Shown one piece after another: positions 8,906 to 18,316 of a DNA stretch of 64,000 nucleotides. The notes beneath the pieces are model-generated. The model did no database searches, had not been told where the DNA came from, and saw only the letters and a list, made by a program, of their open reading frames with translations. The stretch lies in contig JACJWN010000003.1 in NCBI GenBank assembly GCA_020637165.1, forward strand, positions 558,001 through 622,000, given 5' to 3'. Source of the stretch: Mycolicibacterium sp. Lineage in GTDB: Bacteria; Actinomycetota; Actinomycetes; Mycobacteriales; Mycobacteriaceae. Positions within the stretch are counted from its first letter, which is position 1. Each line of letters begins with the position of its first letter. The position numbers and the translations under genes were made by a program.

Positions 8906-10949
8906 CGTCTACCTTCACCAATTCCGCTGTGGGACAGGCATTCTCGCGCCGTTCGATCCAGGACCGGATGGCCCTGACGGCCTGCTCGCGGGGCACCCCG
9001 TTGATCTGGCTGCGGTCGCCGAACCGGAACGAGACCGCGCCGGCCTCCACATCGCGGTCACCGGCGAGCAGCATGAACGGCACTCTCTGGTTGGTGTGGT
9101 TGACGATCTTCTTCGCCATCCGATCGTCACTGGCGTCGACTTCAGCGCGCACCCCGGCCGCACGCAGATCGGCGGCCACCTCCTGCAGGTAACCGACGTG
9201 ATCGTCGGCCACCGGCACCCCGACCACCTGTACCGGAGCCAGCCAGGCCGGGAACGCCCCGGCGTAGTGCTCGGTGAGGATGCCGAAGAACCTCTCGATG
9301 GAGCCGAACAGGGCCCGGTGGATGAGCACCGGACGCTGCCGGGTTCCATCGGCGGCGGTGTACTCCAGCCCGAACCGCTCCGGCATGTTGAAGTCCAGCT
9401 GGATCGTCGACATCTGCCAGCTGCGGCCCAGAGCGTCGCGCACCTGAACGGAGATCTTCGGACCGTAGAAGGCCGCACCTCCCGGATCGGGCACCAGCTG
9501 CAGACCGCTGGACTCGGCGACCTCCCGCAGCGTCTCGGTGGCCTCGTCCCACATCTCGTCGGAGCCGACGTACTTGTCCGGGTCCTTGGTGGACAGTTCC
9601 AGATAGAAGTCGTCGAGGCCGTAGTCGCCGAGCAGTTCGAGCACGAAGTTCAGCAGCGAGGCCAGCTCGTCGCGCATCTGCTCGCGGGTGCAGTAGATGT
9701 GCGAATCGTCCTGCGTCATTCCGCGCACCCGGGTCAGTCCGTGAACGACACCGGACTTCTCATAGCGGTACACCGTGCCGAACTCGAAGAGCCGTAACGG
9801 CAGTTCCCGATAGGAACGGCCACGGGCCCGGTAGATCAGATGGTGCATCGGACAGTTCATCGGCTTGAGGTAGTAGTCCTGCCCGGGCTTGCGCACGGCA
9901 CCGTCCTCGCCGTACTCGGCGTCGATGTGCATCGGGGGGAACATGCCCTCGGCGTACCACTCCAGGTGACCGGAGGTGATGTAGAGCTGCTCCTTGGTGA
10001 TGTGCGGGGTGTTGACGAACTGGTAGCCGGCCTCGATGTGCTTGCGCCGCGAGTACTCCTCCATCTCGTGGCGCACGATGCCCCCCTTGGGGTGGAAAAC
10101 CACCAGTCCGGAGCCGATTTCATCGGGGAAGCTGAACAGGTCGAGCTCCACGCCGAGCTTGCGGTGGTCGCGCCGCTGGGCCTCGTCGAGCAACTCGAGG
10201 TGGCGGTCGAGGGCCTCCTGGGACTCCCAGGCCGTGCCGTAGATGCGTTGCAGGCTGGCGTTGCGCTGATCGCCACGCCAGTAGGCGGCCGAGCTGCGGG
10301 TCAGTTTGAACGCGGGGATGTACCGGGTGGTGGGGATGTGCGGACCGCGGCACAGGTCTCCCCAGATCCGCTCCCGGGTGCGCGGGTTGAGGTTGTCGTA
10401 GGCGGTCAGCTCGTCCCCGCCGACCTCCATGACATCCGGATCCCCGGACTTGTCGTCGACCAGTTCCAGCTTGTAGGGCTCATCGGCCAACTCCGCGCGG
10501 GCCTGGTCCTTGGACTCGTAGACGCGCCGGGAGAACAGCTGTCCCTCCTTGACGATGGCGCGCATCCGCTTTTCCAGCGCCTCAAGGTCCTCGGGGGTGA
10601 AGGCTTGCGGGACCTCGAAGTCGTAGTAAAACCCGTCGGCGATGGGCGGGCCGATGCCCAGCCTGGCACTGGGGAATCGCTCCTGCACGGCCTGGGCCAG
10701 AACATGGGCGGCGGAGTGCCGGATGACGCTTCGCCCATCCTCGGTGTCGGCGCCGACCGGCGTGACCTCGACGTCCTGGTCCGGAATCCAGCTCAGATCG
10801 CGCAGCGTTCCGCCGGCGTCGCGAACCACCACGACGGCGCCGGGCTCACCCCGGCCGGGCAGGCCCGCGTCGCGCACCGCCGCGCCCGCACTGGTGCCGG
10901 CCGCAACCCGAAGTAGTTCGGCCGGCACGGGGTGGGCGGGGGCGCTCAT
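8898..10949 (-). CDS. thrS: Threonyl-tRNA synthetase
   Basis: A class II aminoacyl-tRNA synthetase of 683 residues that charges tRNA-Thr. Domains in order: N-terminal TGS; second additional (editing) domain with [10 protein letters not shown] and the C/H cluster around RGPHIPTT; the catalytic core with motif 2 ([16 protein letters not shown]) and the zinc-binding Cys in MNCPMHH; motif 3 around [16 protein letters not shown]; and an anticodon-binding domain. The ATG at 10949 has GGAAAGAGA upstream. It is the first gene of the HIT-pgsA-patA-pimA operon. No T-box leader was recognised upstream. Confidence 0.97.
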   Translation of the reverse strand: MSAPAHPVPAELLRVAAGTSAGAAVRDAGLPGRGEPGAVVVVRDAGGTLRDLSWIPDQDVEVTPVGADTEDGRSVIRHSAAHVLAQAVQERFPSARLGIGPPIADGFYYDFEVPQAFTPEDLEALEKRMRAIVKEGQLFSRRVYESKDQARAELADEPYKLELVDDKSGDPDVMEVGGDELTAYDNLNPRTRERIWGDLCRGPHIPTTRYIPAFKLTRSSAAYWRGDQRNASLQRIYGTAWESQEALDRHLELLDEAQRRDHRKLGVELDLFSFPDEIGSGLVVFHPKGGIVRHEMEEYSRRKHIEAGYQFVNTPHITKEQLYITSGHLEWYAEGMFPPMHIDAEYGEDGAVRKPGQDYYLKPMNCPMHHLIYRARGRSYRELPLRLFEFGTVYRYEKSGVVHGLTRVRGMTQDDSHIYCTREQMRDELASLLNFVLELLGDYGLDDFYLELSTKDPDKYVGSDEMWDEATETLREVAESSGLQLVPDPGGAAFYGPKISVQVRDALGRSWQMSTIQLDFNMPERFGLEYTAADGTRQRPVLIHRALFGSIERFFGILTEHYAGAFPAWLAPVQVVGVPVADDHVGYLQEVAADLRAAGVRAEVDASDDRMAKKIVNHTNQRVPFMLLAGDRDVEAGAVSFRFGDRSQINGVPREQAVRAIRSWIERRENACPTAELVKVDGD

Positions 10950-11111
10950 CGACGATCTCTTTCCATTGGCGGGCGGCCCGTTCACGGGCGGCATCGGGCA
11001 CGATTCGGGGACGCGCCGGCAGGCGCGGTCGCGCTAATGCTATCCAGAGCCCCCGCTGTCCAGAGCCCAGCCGACCGGGACTTGCTCATCCGGTGAGGAC
11101 TCACGCAGAGA

Positions 11112-11582
11112 TCATGCGAGAGGCGGGGCGCCTGGTTCCTCACTCAATGGGTGGTCGAGGAAGCGCAGGCACACCCTGGTGCCCGGGGCGGTGGTGTCGA
11201 TGACAACGTCGTCGGCCAGGGTCCGCATCAGCGGAATGCCGCGGCCCCTGCTGCGTCGGCGCCGCAACGGGTCCACCTCGCGCCAGAGCCCATGGTCGGT
11301 GATCGTCACGGTCAGCGTGCCGCAACCCTCGTCACGGACCGCCGTCATCGCGACGGTGCCTGCGGGACCGCGCCGATAGGCGAACTCGGCGGCGTTGGCC
11401 AGGGCCTCGTTGACGGCGAGCACCACATCGCAGATCCGCGTCTCGCCGAAAGGGGTGTTACACCGGAGCCAGCGGGCGAACTCCTCGCGGATCCGGGCCG
11501 CGGTCAGCCCGTCGGCTGCCGCGTCGCTGCGGGTGAACCGGTCGGCATCGGTGTCGCGGCATGGCAGGCATGGTGTCGTCAT
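11112..11582 (-). CDS. RsbW-like anti-sigma factor / serine kinase (HATPase_c_2)
   Basis: A 156-residue GHKL-ATPase protein of the anti-sigma type. The N box is VNEALANAAEFA, the G1 box TDHGLWR and the G2 box RGRGIPLM. Such proteins sequester alternative sigma factors (SigF-like in mycobacteria) and phosphorylate a STAS-domain antagonist. A STAS gene is encoded immediately upstream on the same strand with a 44-nt gap, so the two probably form a partner-switching pair. No sigma factor gene is adjacent, and the sigma target cannot be read from the sequence. Confidence 0.85.
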   Translation of the reverse strand: MTTPCLPCRDTDADRFTRSDAAADGLTAARIREEFARWLRCNTPFGETRICDVVLAVNEALANAAEFAYRRGPAGTVAMTAVRDEGCGTLTVTITDHGLWREVDPLRRRRSRGRGIPLMRTLADDVVIDTTAPGTRVCLRFLDHPLSEEPGAPPLA

Positions 11583-11626
11583 CGCGGGCCAGGTCTACCC
11601 GCCCGGCGTGGGTTTCATGCACCGGA

Positions 11627-11998
11627 TCAGGCCCCGATGACGAGGCGGGCCCGCTCGACGCTCGGCTGCAATCCGAGCGCGTCGGCAAGACCCACCAGCG
11701 TCAGCGGCCGACTGGTGGCCGGCCCGTCCGCGACGACTGCGAACTTGAGCTTTCCATCGGCCCGGTCACTCGCGGCAACCAGCACACCCATCCCCGCCGA
11801 GGCCAGGAATTCCACGTCACTCAAGTCGATGATCATCGCCGACGGGTTCTTCAGAAACGCGCTGGCGATGGCCTCGGCCAACCGCGGTGAGGTCATCATG
11901 TCGAGAGTGCCGGAGACGGAGATCACCAGAGTCCGGCCGGTCCACTCCTCGCCGATCCCGCAACCGGCGGGGGCGGTGGCTGGAATTCGTGAATCCAC
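11627..11998 (-). CDS. STAS-domain anti-anti-sigma factor
   Basis: A 123-residue STAS protein. The core LVISVSGTLDMMTSPRLAEAI and IIDLSDVEFLASAGMGVLV match the anti-anti-sigma family, and a Ser in LASAGMG is at the usual phosphorylation position. In its unphosphorylated state it would bind the downstream RsbW-like kinase and free the sigma factor. A GTG start at 11998 follows a weak upstream purine stretch. It is the first gene of a two-gene minus-strand unit, oriented away from the plus-strand dioxygenase cluster. Confidence 0.85.
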   Translation of the reverse strand: MDSRIPATAPAGCGIGEEWTGRTLVISVSGTLDMMTSPRLAEAIASAFLKNPSAMIIDLSDVEFLASAGMGVLVAASDRADGKLKFAVVADGPATSRPLTLVGLADALGLQPSVERARLVIGA

Positions 11999-12467
11999 GA
12001 TTCACACCTCACTGATGTGCGCTTGTAGCGCCTGTCGAACTGCCTGCCTGTTCACACGAACTCGGCAGGGACTGCATGAACGGCGCCGATTTTGCTCGCG
12101 ACGCGGGCCACGCCCCAGAGCTTGAAGACGGGGTTGCCCAACCCTAACGCAGTCGCGTTGCCGGGGAAAGGCGAATGCCAGTTCCCGGCCCTATCCCGAA
12201 ATTGCCGGAGCCGGCCCCGCCGACGGGCCCCGGTAAATTTGCCGAATCCGGACGCCGCGAAGTACACCACGTGAAAAATCGCTGATTTTGCGCCCTGAAG
12301 GTTTCTGCCCGCGCACCCGCCGTGCGTTGCCGAGCCGGACGGACCGCCGCGCCCACGAAACATGCAGACACGAATCGTTGGCGATAATCGTGCGAATCAC
12401 CGGCCACACCTCATACGATCGGCGCGACGATCGCGCAACGTACGCGACGAGCATGAGGAGGAAATGG
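11999..12467. other. Divergent intergenic region before the alpha-dioxygenase cluster
   Basis: A 469-bp gap between the minus-strand STAS gene and the plus-strand dioxygenase operon must hold both promoters. I see a TANNNT-type -10 candidate (TACGAT, 12414-12419) on the plus strand but no convincing -35 at the right distance. I see no sigma-F-type GTTT/GGGTA pair on the minus strand. No recognisable gene or RNA is present. Confidence 0.35.
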
Positions 12468-13115
12468 ATGGCCAACGACGGCGATACCGTCACTTCGGGC
12501 GTTGTCAGCAAGCTGGAGTGGTTGCGCGCCTCGGTGAGCGCACACCCGGAGGGCGCCGCCGACTCGACGTGGGCATGGATCGACGAGCTGTCCAAGCGGG
12601 CCAAGACCGACGCCGCCGGGGCTGACGCCGACCTCAACGAGCTGTTCCGGCTCGGTACAGCCCCGACCGACCTGCACGGCGCCACCGAGGGCATGCTGGT
12701 GATGACCACCACCAATGAGCGGTTTGACGCCGTGGTGCGGCTCATCACCTCGATGTGGATGCCCTGGCAGGGCAAGCGCTTCGACAAGGACGCCGCCAAG
12801 GGCGACAACCGCCTGACCAAAAGCACTGGACTGGTGGGCAAGCTGCTGTGGCCCCTGTACAAGATGACCGATCACGTCGACGGCAAGCTGGCCTTCGACT
12901 TCGAGACCTACGTGGAGGCCGGCAAGGAGGATCCCGACGTCGACGTGATGGTGATCGACTACGCCGAGATCGAGAAGAACCCCAAGCTCGTCATCCGCAA
13001 AATCCGCGACGAGCTCGTCGAACTGGTCTCAGGTGTCTACCTCGGCAAAATCCTCTACAACACCGGCTCGGGCTACTACAAGCTCGGTTACTTCGCCCTG
13101 CGCATCCCGCGCTAG
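12468..13115 (+). CDS. Unknown protein, first gene of the alpha-dioxygenase cluster
   Basis: A 215-residue protein I do not recognise. It has no signal peptide. The acidic N-terminal helix region is followed by a C-terminal part with GKLLWPLYKMTDHVDGKL, VDVMVIDYAEIEKNP, IRDELVELVSGVYLGKILY and GYYKLGYFALR, which reads like a small beta-rich ligand-binding fold; that is a guess from composition. The ATG at 12468 has GAGGAG 6-7 nt upstream, which fixes the start and removes an N-terminal extension. It ends 54 nt before the dioxygenase gene and is probably co-transcribed, so it could bind or deliver the lipid substrate or product. Confidence 0.75.
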   Translation: MANDGDTVTSGVVSKLEWLRASVSAHPEGAADSTWAWIDELSKRAKTDAAGADADLNELFRLGTAPTDLHGATEGMLVMTTTNERFDAVVRLITSMWMPWQGKRFDKDAAKGDNRLTKSTGLVGKLLWPLYKMTDHVDGKLAFDFETYVEAGKEDPDVDVMVIDYAEIEKNPKLVIRKIRDELVELVSGVYLGKILYNTGSGYYKLGYFALRIPR

Positions 13116-13169
13116 GCCTCCGTCGACCCCGCCAATCCACCCCGAGACCAGATAGGGAACCAGGAAACA

Positions 13170-14984
13170 ATGTCCGACCGTCAGTGGTATGAAAACCCAT
13201 CCCTGATCCTGCAAGTTCACGCGCTGGCCAGCCTGCGCGACCAGCTTCGTGAGGAGAACCTCTTCGAGGGCGAGGGCATCCGGCCCACGACCGACCTGGG
13301 CGAGCCGTCCGAGGAGGCCAAACGGGCCCGTACCCCGGACGGCACGTTCAACGACCTCTCCGACCCGTGGATGGGGGCGGCCGGAACCGGCTTCGGGCGC
13401 AATGCTCCGCCGTCGATGACGATCACGCACACCAAGAAGCTGCTCGATCCGGATCCCCGCCTGATCAGCCGCAAGCTGATGGCGCGCGACTCGTTCAAGC
13501 CGGCCGGGATCATCAACACCATCGCCGCGGCGTGGATCCAGTTCGAGAACCACAACTGGTTCTTCCACGGCAACGGCGAACCGGACAAGGTCATCGACAT
13601 CCCACTGGGCGACAACGACGACTTCCCGCAGAACCCGATGCAGATCCGTCGCACGATCCCGATGAATGGCAAGGAGATCGTCGACGGTCAGCCCGCCCCA
13701 GTGTTCGCCAACACCGAGACGCACTGGTGGGACGGCTCGCAGATCTACGGCACCGGCAAAGAGAAGCAGTCCGACGTCCGCACCTTCAAGGACGGCAAGA
13801 TCAAGGTCCAGGATGACGGCCGGCTGCCCAAGAGCAGCACCACCGAGGGCATCGACCTGACCGGCTTCGAAGAGAACTACTGGGCCGGGGTCGGCATTCT
13901 GCACACCCTGTTCGCCCGCGAGCACAATGCGGTCTGTGATGCCTTGAAGAAGGCGTACCCGAGCATGGACGACCAGCGTCTCTACGAGACTGCCGTGCTG
14001 GTGGTCTCGGCGCTGATCGCCAAGATTCACACCGTCGAATGGACGACCTGCATCCTGCGCCACCCGGCGCTGCAAATCGGTATGAACGCTAACTGGTACG
14101 GCGCCCTCGGCGAGACCTTCAGGGACCGGATCGGCCGCGTGGGCGACAGCGAGGCCCTCTCCGGCATCGTCGGCTCGCCTGTCGACCACCACTCCGCGCC
14201 GTTCTCGCTGACCGAGGAGTTCGTCACCGTCTACCGGCTGCACCCGCTGATCCCGGACGACTGGAACTGGTTCTCGCTGGAGTCCGGTGAGCACCTGCGC
14301 AACACCAACTTCACCGAGATCCAAGGCAAGTACACCCGCGACTTCATGCATAGCATGGAGATGAGCGACATTTGGTACTCGATGGCTCAGGCCAGCGCCG
14401 GTGCGGTCTGCCTGCACAACTACCCGGCGGCGCTGCGCAAGCTGGAGCGCATCGACGGTCAGGTCACCGACCTTGCGACGCTGGACCTGGTTCGTGACCG
14501 CGAACGTGGTGTGCCGCGGTACAACGATTTCCGCGAGATGCTGCATATGCCCCGTCGTAAGAGCATCGACGAGATCACTCCCAACAAGCAGTGGGCCAAG
14601 GAGATCAACGAGATCTACGGCGGCGACGTCGACCTGGTCGACACCCAGATCGGCATGCAGGCCGAGCAGCCGCCGAAGGGCTTCGGCTTCTCCGACACCG
14701 CGTTCCGCATCTTCATCCTGATGGCCTCGCGCCGCCTGAAGAGCGATCGTTTCTTCACCGACGATTTCCGGCCCGAGGTCTACACCCAGGTCGGCTTCGA
14801 CTGGGTGAACGGCACCTCGATGAAGGACGTCATCATGCGCCACTACCCGGAGTTGGAGCCGGCCCTGGAGGGTGTCGACCGGATCTTCGCGCCGTGGCCG
14901 AAGCTGGGCGCGCCGGTCCCGGGCAGGCCGAACCGTATCGTCCAGCTGGCCGATACCGTTCGCGCCTACATGCCCTGGGGCTGA
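13170..14984 (+). CDS. Alpha-dioxygenase / haem peroxidase-family fatty acid oxygenase
   Basis: A 604-residue animal-type haem peroxidase superfamily protein, most like plant fatty acid alpha-dioxygenases, which add O2 at C2 to give 2(R)-hydroperoxy acids. The haem-side motifs are present: distal His128 in FENHNWFFHG, FAREHNAVCD, and YRLH at 355-358, corresponding to the catalytic Tyr and proximal His of alpha-DOX and cyclooxygenase. LYETAVLVVSALIAKIHTVEW and SLTEEFVTVYRLHPLIPD follow plant alpha-DOX from memory. No signal peptide is visible. It is 7 nt upstream of a P450 gene, which recalls fungal Ppo enzymes where dioxygenase and P450 are fused. The substrate is inferred, not shown. Confidence 0.85.
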   Translation: MSDRQWYENPSLILQVHALASLRDQLREENLFEGEGIRPTTDLGEPSEEAKRARTPDGTFNDLSDPWMGAAGTGFGRNAPPSMTITHTKKLLDPDPRLISRKLMARDSFKPAGIINTIAAAWIQFENHNWFFHGNGEPDKVIDIPLGDNDDFPQNPMQIRRTIPMNGKEIVDGQPAPVFANTETHWWDGSQIYGTGKEKQSDVRTFKDGKIKVQDDGRLPKSSTTEGIDLTGFEENYWAGVGILHTLFAREHNAVCDALKKAYPSMDDQRLYETAVLVVSALIAKIHTVEWTTCILRHPALQIGMNANWYGALGETFRDRIGRVGDSEALSGIVGSPVDHHSAPFSLTEEFVTVYRLHPLIPDDWNWFSLESGEHLRNTNFTEIQGKYTRDFMHSMEMSDIWYSMAQASAGAVCLHNYPAALRKLERIDGQVTDLATLDLVRDRERGVPRYNDFREMLHMPRRKSIDEITPNKQWAKEINEIYGGDVDLVDTQIGMQAEQPPKGFGFSDTAFRIFILMASRRLKSDRFFTDDFRPEVYTQVGFDWVNGTSMKDVIMRHYPELEPALEGVDRIFAPWPKLGAPVPGRPNRIVQLADTVRAYMPWG

Positions 14985-14991
14985 ATCGACC

Positions 14992-16311
14992 GTGACTAAC
15001 GATTTCCCGCACGCATCGGCACTGGAAGGCATCCGGTTCACCGCCCGGATCGGCGTGCCCAACGTCCTCCAGGGATTGTTCAACAAGCGGGAGCTGCCGA
15101 CCAAGGTGGCGTCCGCCGTGGGTGCCGACTATCTGGGCTATCGGCTGGTCGAAGGTCTGGTCAAGACCTACGGCCCGGGTCCGTTCTATGTACGGATCGC
15201 CAAGGACGAGGCGCTTCTGGTTCATCACCCCGATGACCTGAAGTTCGTCCTCGGCGGCTCCCCGGATCCCTTCGCCTCCGACCCGGAGCCGAAGAAGAAC
15301 GGAATGTCCGCCTTCCAGCCGGACGCCCTGACCATCTCGCGGGGCGATCTCTGGGCACAGCGTCGGCAGTTCGCCGACGCTGTGCTCGAGCCCGGCAAGC
15401 CGCTGCACAGTATGGCCAAGTCGTTCCTGGTGGTGGCCGCCGAGACCGCCGCCGAACTCATCGGCAAGCCGGTGGACTACCACGTCATCGACGCCGCGTT
15501 CCAGCGGATGACGCGGCGCATCGTGCTGGGAGATCAGGCCGCTGATGACACCCGGCTGACCGAGGTCCTCACCGACCTGATGTCGCAGGGCAACAAGATG
15601 CCCGGCGAGCCCGGACCGCAGTACCCCGAGCTCATCGGCATGATCGAGGGCCATCTCGCCAAGGCCGAACCGGGCAGCCTCGCCGCGGAGATCGCCAAGG
15701 CCCCGGAGCCCCCGGGCGGTGCCGCCGGCCAGGTGATCCACTGGCTGATGGCCATGGGCGACACCCTCTCGGCGAACACGCTGCGTGCGCTGGCGGCCCT
15801 GGCCTCGCACCCCGAACAGCAGGCCGAGGTCCGGCGGGAGATCGCTGCGGCCGACATCGGGACTCCCAAGGGAGTGGCATCGCTGACCTACCTGGCCGGC
15901 TGCCTGCTGGAGGCCATGCGACTGTGGCCGACCACCGGGATGTTCGCTCGCGTGACGACCCGCGACGTCGAGTTCCCCAACGGGTCAGTGCTGCCGGAGG
16001 GCACCCAGGTGGTGATCTACAACGTGTTCAACCACCGCAACCGGAAGCTCATCCCCTACGCCGACCGGTTCTCGCCGGGCGAGTGGGTGACCGGAACCGC
16101 CAGTGAGGACTGGTCGTTCAACTTCATGAGCCACGGGCCGCAGGTCTGCCCGGGGTACGGGATGTCGGTATTCCTCGGCCAGGCGGTGATGGCGAACATG
16201 ATCAGCGCCGGGGAGCTGTCGCTCAGCGGAGCCCGGCTGGAAGCCGGCAAGCCGATGCCGCACAGTCTGGATCTGTTCGGGTTTCGGGTCAGCGTCACTC
16301 CGACAACGTGA
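14992..16311 (+). CDS. Cytochrome P450 partner of the alpha-dioxygenase
   Basis: A 439-residue P450. The haem-thiolate loop FMSHGPQVCPGYGM places the ligand at Cys386; ExxR is EAMR (307-310); the I-helix segment is LMAMGDTLSANTLR, unusual in having GDT rather than AGxDT. A variant I-helix is seen in P450s that rearrange hydroperoxides rather than activate O2, so it could act on the dioxygenase product; this is inference. The GTG start at 14992 is 7 nt after the dioxygenase stop. No ferredoxin or reductase gene is adjacent. Confidence 0.85.
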   Translation: MTNDFPHASALEGIRFTARIGVPNVLQGLFNKRELPTKVASAVGADYLGYRLVEGLVKTYGPGPFYVRIAKDEALLVHHPDDLKFVLGGSPDPFASDPEPKKNGMSAFQPDALTISRGDLWAQRRQFADAVLEPGKPLHSMAKSFLVVAAETAAELIGKPVDYHVIDAAFQRMTRRIVLGDQAADDTRLTEVLTDLMSQGNKMPGEPGPQYPELIGMIEGHLAKAEPGSLAAEIAKAPEPPGGAAGQVIHWLMAMGDTLSANTLRALAALASHPEQQAEVRREIAAADIGTPKGVASLTYLAGCLLEAMRLWPTTGMFARVTTRDVEFPNGSVLPEGTQVVIYNVFNHRNRKLIPYADRFSPGEWVTGTASEDWSFNFMSHGPQVCPGYGMSVFLGQAVMANMISAGELSLSGARLEAGKPMPHSLDLFGFRVSVTPTT

Positions 16312-16390
16312 GCCCCGACCACGCGAGTTGGGGCCACCTGAGTTGCCCGAAACGGCTGTCCGGGATTCGACCGTGGGCTATTAACTGGGT

Positions 16391-18316
16391 ATGACGACCA
16401 CAACCGAGCACCTTCAGCGGGCACTCGACGGCCGCTGGCGCGATACCAAGAACATGATCCGCCAGAAGCTGTCCTTGGAGATATTCCGCCCGCACTTCAC
16501 CCCGACCAAGTCCGTCGCCCGGACCCGGGTGAACGAACAGCTGAAGATCATCGCCGCCGCCGGCGCGGCCGAGGACGCCTTCCAGAAGGGCCACGGTGGC
16601 ACCGGCGACGTCGGTGCGGCGGTCACCAAGATCGAGATGCTGGCCATGTCGGACTTGTCCCTGATGGTCAAGGCCGGGGTCTTGTGGGGGCTGTTCGGCG
16701 GGGCGGTCGAGAACCTGGGTACCGAACGCCACCACGAGACCTACGTCCGCCCGCTCATCACGCTGGACCTGCTGGGTTGCTTCGCGATGACCGAGACCGG
16801 CCACGGTAGCGACGTCCAGAATCTGGAGACCACCGCGATCTACGACCAGGACACCGAGGAGTTCGTCATCAACTCCCCGACCCCGGCCTCGCGCAAGGAC
16901 TATCTCGGCGGCGCCGCCGAGAGCGCCACGGTCGCAGCAGTGTTCGCCCAGCTCATCACACTGGGTCACAACCACGGGGTGCACTGCATCATGGTTCCGA
17001 TCCGGGATGCCGACGGCAACGACCTGCCCGGCGTGACCACCTCGGACTGCGACTACAAGGGCGGTCTGCCCGGCGTCGACAACGGCCGGATCATGTTCGA
17101 CCAGGTGCGCGTACCGCGGGAGAACCTGCTCAACAAGTTCGCCGACGTTGCTCCCGACGGCACCTACACATCGCCGATCGAGAACCCCAACCGGCGCTTC
17201 TTCACCATGCTCGGAACGCTGGTGCGGGGTCGTGTCACGGTCGGCGGAAGCGCCGCTCAGGCCGCGCGGGTGGCGCTTGATATCGCGGTCCGCTACGCCT
17301 TGCAGCGCACCCAGTTCAAGGCTCCCGGCGAGGACCGCGAGGTGCCGATCATGGACTATCTGGTGCACCAGCGACGGCTGCTGCCCTACATCGCACAGTC
17401 CTACGCGTTGCAGTTCGCCCAGAACCAGTTGGTCGCCACGCTGCACGATCAGGAGACGGCCGCGGTCCGCGACATGGAGGCCCAGCGGGAGCTCGAGGCG
17501 CATGCCGCCGGGTTGAAGGTGGTAAGCACCTGGCATGCCAGCGCGGCCATCCAGGAGGCTCGGGAGGCCTGTGGCGGCGCCGGGTATCTCGCCGAGAACC
17601 GGCTGGTCGAGCTGCGCGCCGACACCGACGTGTTCACCACCTTCGAGGGCGACAACCATGTCCTGCTGCAACTGGTGGCCAAACACCTCCTCACCAGCTA
17701 CAACGACGACATCAAGAGCATGAGCCCGTTCGAGTGGGTGCGGTTTGCCACCAACTACGCCGGCGGCCGGGTTTCCAGGCGCACCGCAGCCGGGCAGATC
17801 ATGCAGCGCATCCTCGACAACCGCGAGGACAACGATGTCGAAGGCAGCCTGTTCAACCGGGGCACCCAAGCCAAGATGTTCGAGGACCGCGAAGAGTACC
17901 TGCTGTCCTCCCTGGCCCGGCGGCTGCAGCGAAGGGCGAAGACGATGTCGCCGTTCGACGCCTTCAACTCCGTTCAGGACCACGTGATGCACCTGGCCCG
18001 GGCACACACCGACCGGGTGGTGCTCGAGGCCTTCATCGCCGGCGTGGAGTCCTGCGAGGACCCGGAGGCTCGGCGCATCCTGGAAATGGTGTGCGACCTG
18101 TACGCGCTGAGCGTAATCGAGGCGGACAAAGCCTTCTTCCTGGAACACCGGCTGCTCTCGACCGAGCGGGCGCGGGCGGTGAACAACGGGATCAACGAGC
18201 GTTGCCGCAATCTGCGCCCCTACGCGGAAATCCTGGTGGATGCGTTCGCCATCCCCGAGCAGCTGCGTTACGCGGAGATGCTGCATCCCGAGCTCATCCC
18301 GGCAGCCGGCTCGTGA
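16391..18316 (+). CDS. Acyl-CoA oxidase / dehydrogenase-family flavoprotein
   Basis: A 641-residue acyl-CoA oxidase-like enzyme catalysing alpha,beta-desaturation of acyl-CoA. Core motifs are LLGCFAMTETGHGSDVQNL (FAD/substrate binding), AREACGGAGYLAENRL and DTDVFTTFEGDNHVLL, with the presumed catalytic Glu419 in TFEGDN, and a long C-terminal helical domain (to residue 641) typical of ACOX rather than short ACADs. It starts 79 nt after the P450, and its stop overlaps the next gene (GTGA, 18313-18316). It probably degrades or processes fatty acyl chains in the same pathway. Confidence 0.9.
   Translation: MTTTTEHLQRALDGRWRDTKNMIRQKLSLEIFRPHFTPTKSVARTRVNEQLKIIAAAGAAEDAFQKGHGGTGDVGAAVTKIEMLAMSDLSLMVKAGVLWGLFGGAVENLGTERHHETYVRPLITLDLLGCFAMTETGHGSDVQNLETTAIYDQDTEEFVINSPTPASRKDYLGGAAESATVAAVFAQLITLGHNHGVHCIMVPIRDADGNDLPGVTTSDCDYKGGLPGVDNGRIMFDQVRVPRENLLNKFADVAPDGTYTSPIENPNRRFFTMLGTLVRGRVTVGGSAAQAARVALDIAVRYALQRTQFKAPGEDREVPIMDYLVHQRRLLPYIAQSYALQFAQNQLVATLHDQETAAVRDMEAQRELEAHAAGLKVVSTWHASAAIQEAREACGGAGYLAENRLVELRADTDVFTTFEGDNHVLLQLVAKHLLTSYNDDIKSMSPFEWVRFATNYAGGRVSRRTAAGQIMQRILDNREDNDVEGSLFNRGTQAKMFEDREEYLLSSLARRLQRRAKTMSPFDAFNSVQDHVMHLARAHTDRVVLEAFIAGVESCEDPEARRILEMVCDLYALSVIEADKAFFLEHRLLSTERARAVNNGINERCRNLRPYAEILVDAFAIPEQLRYAEMLHPELIPAAGS

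Noticed and set aside
10950-11111. T-box riboswitch upstream of thrS
   Set aside because: The short gap shows no T-box sequence or specifier loop.
13029-18286. Long minus-strand open frames opposite the dioxygenase, P450 and acyl-CoA oxidase
   Set aside because: Codon-bias shadows of real plus-strand genes with full catalytic motifs.
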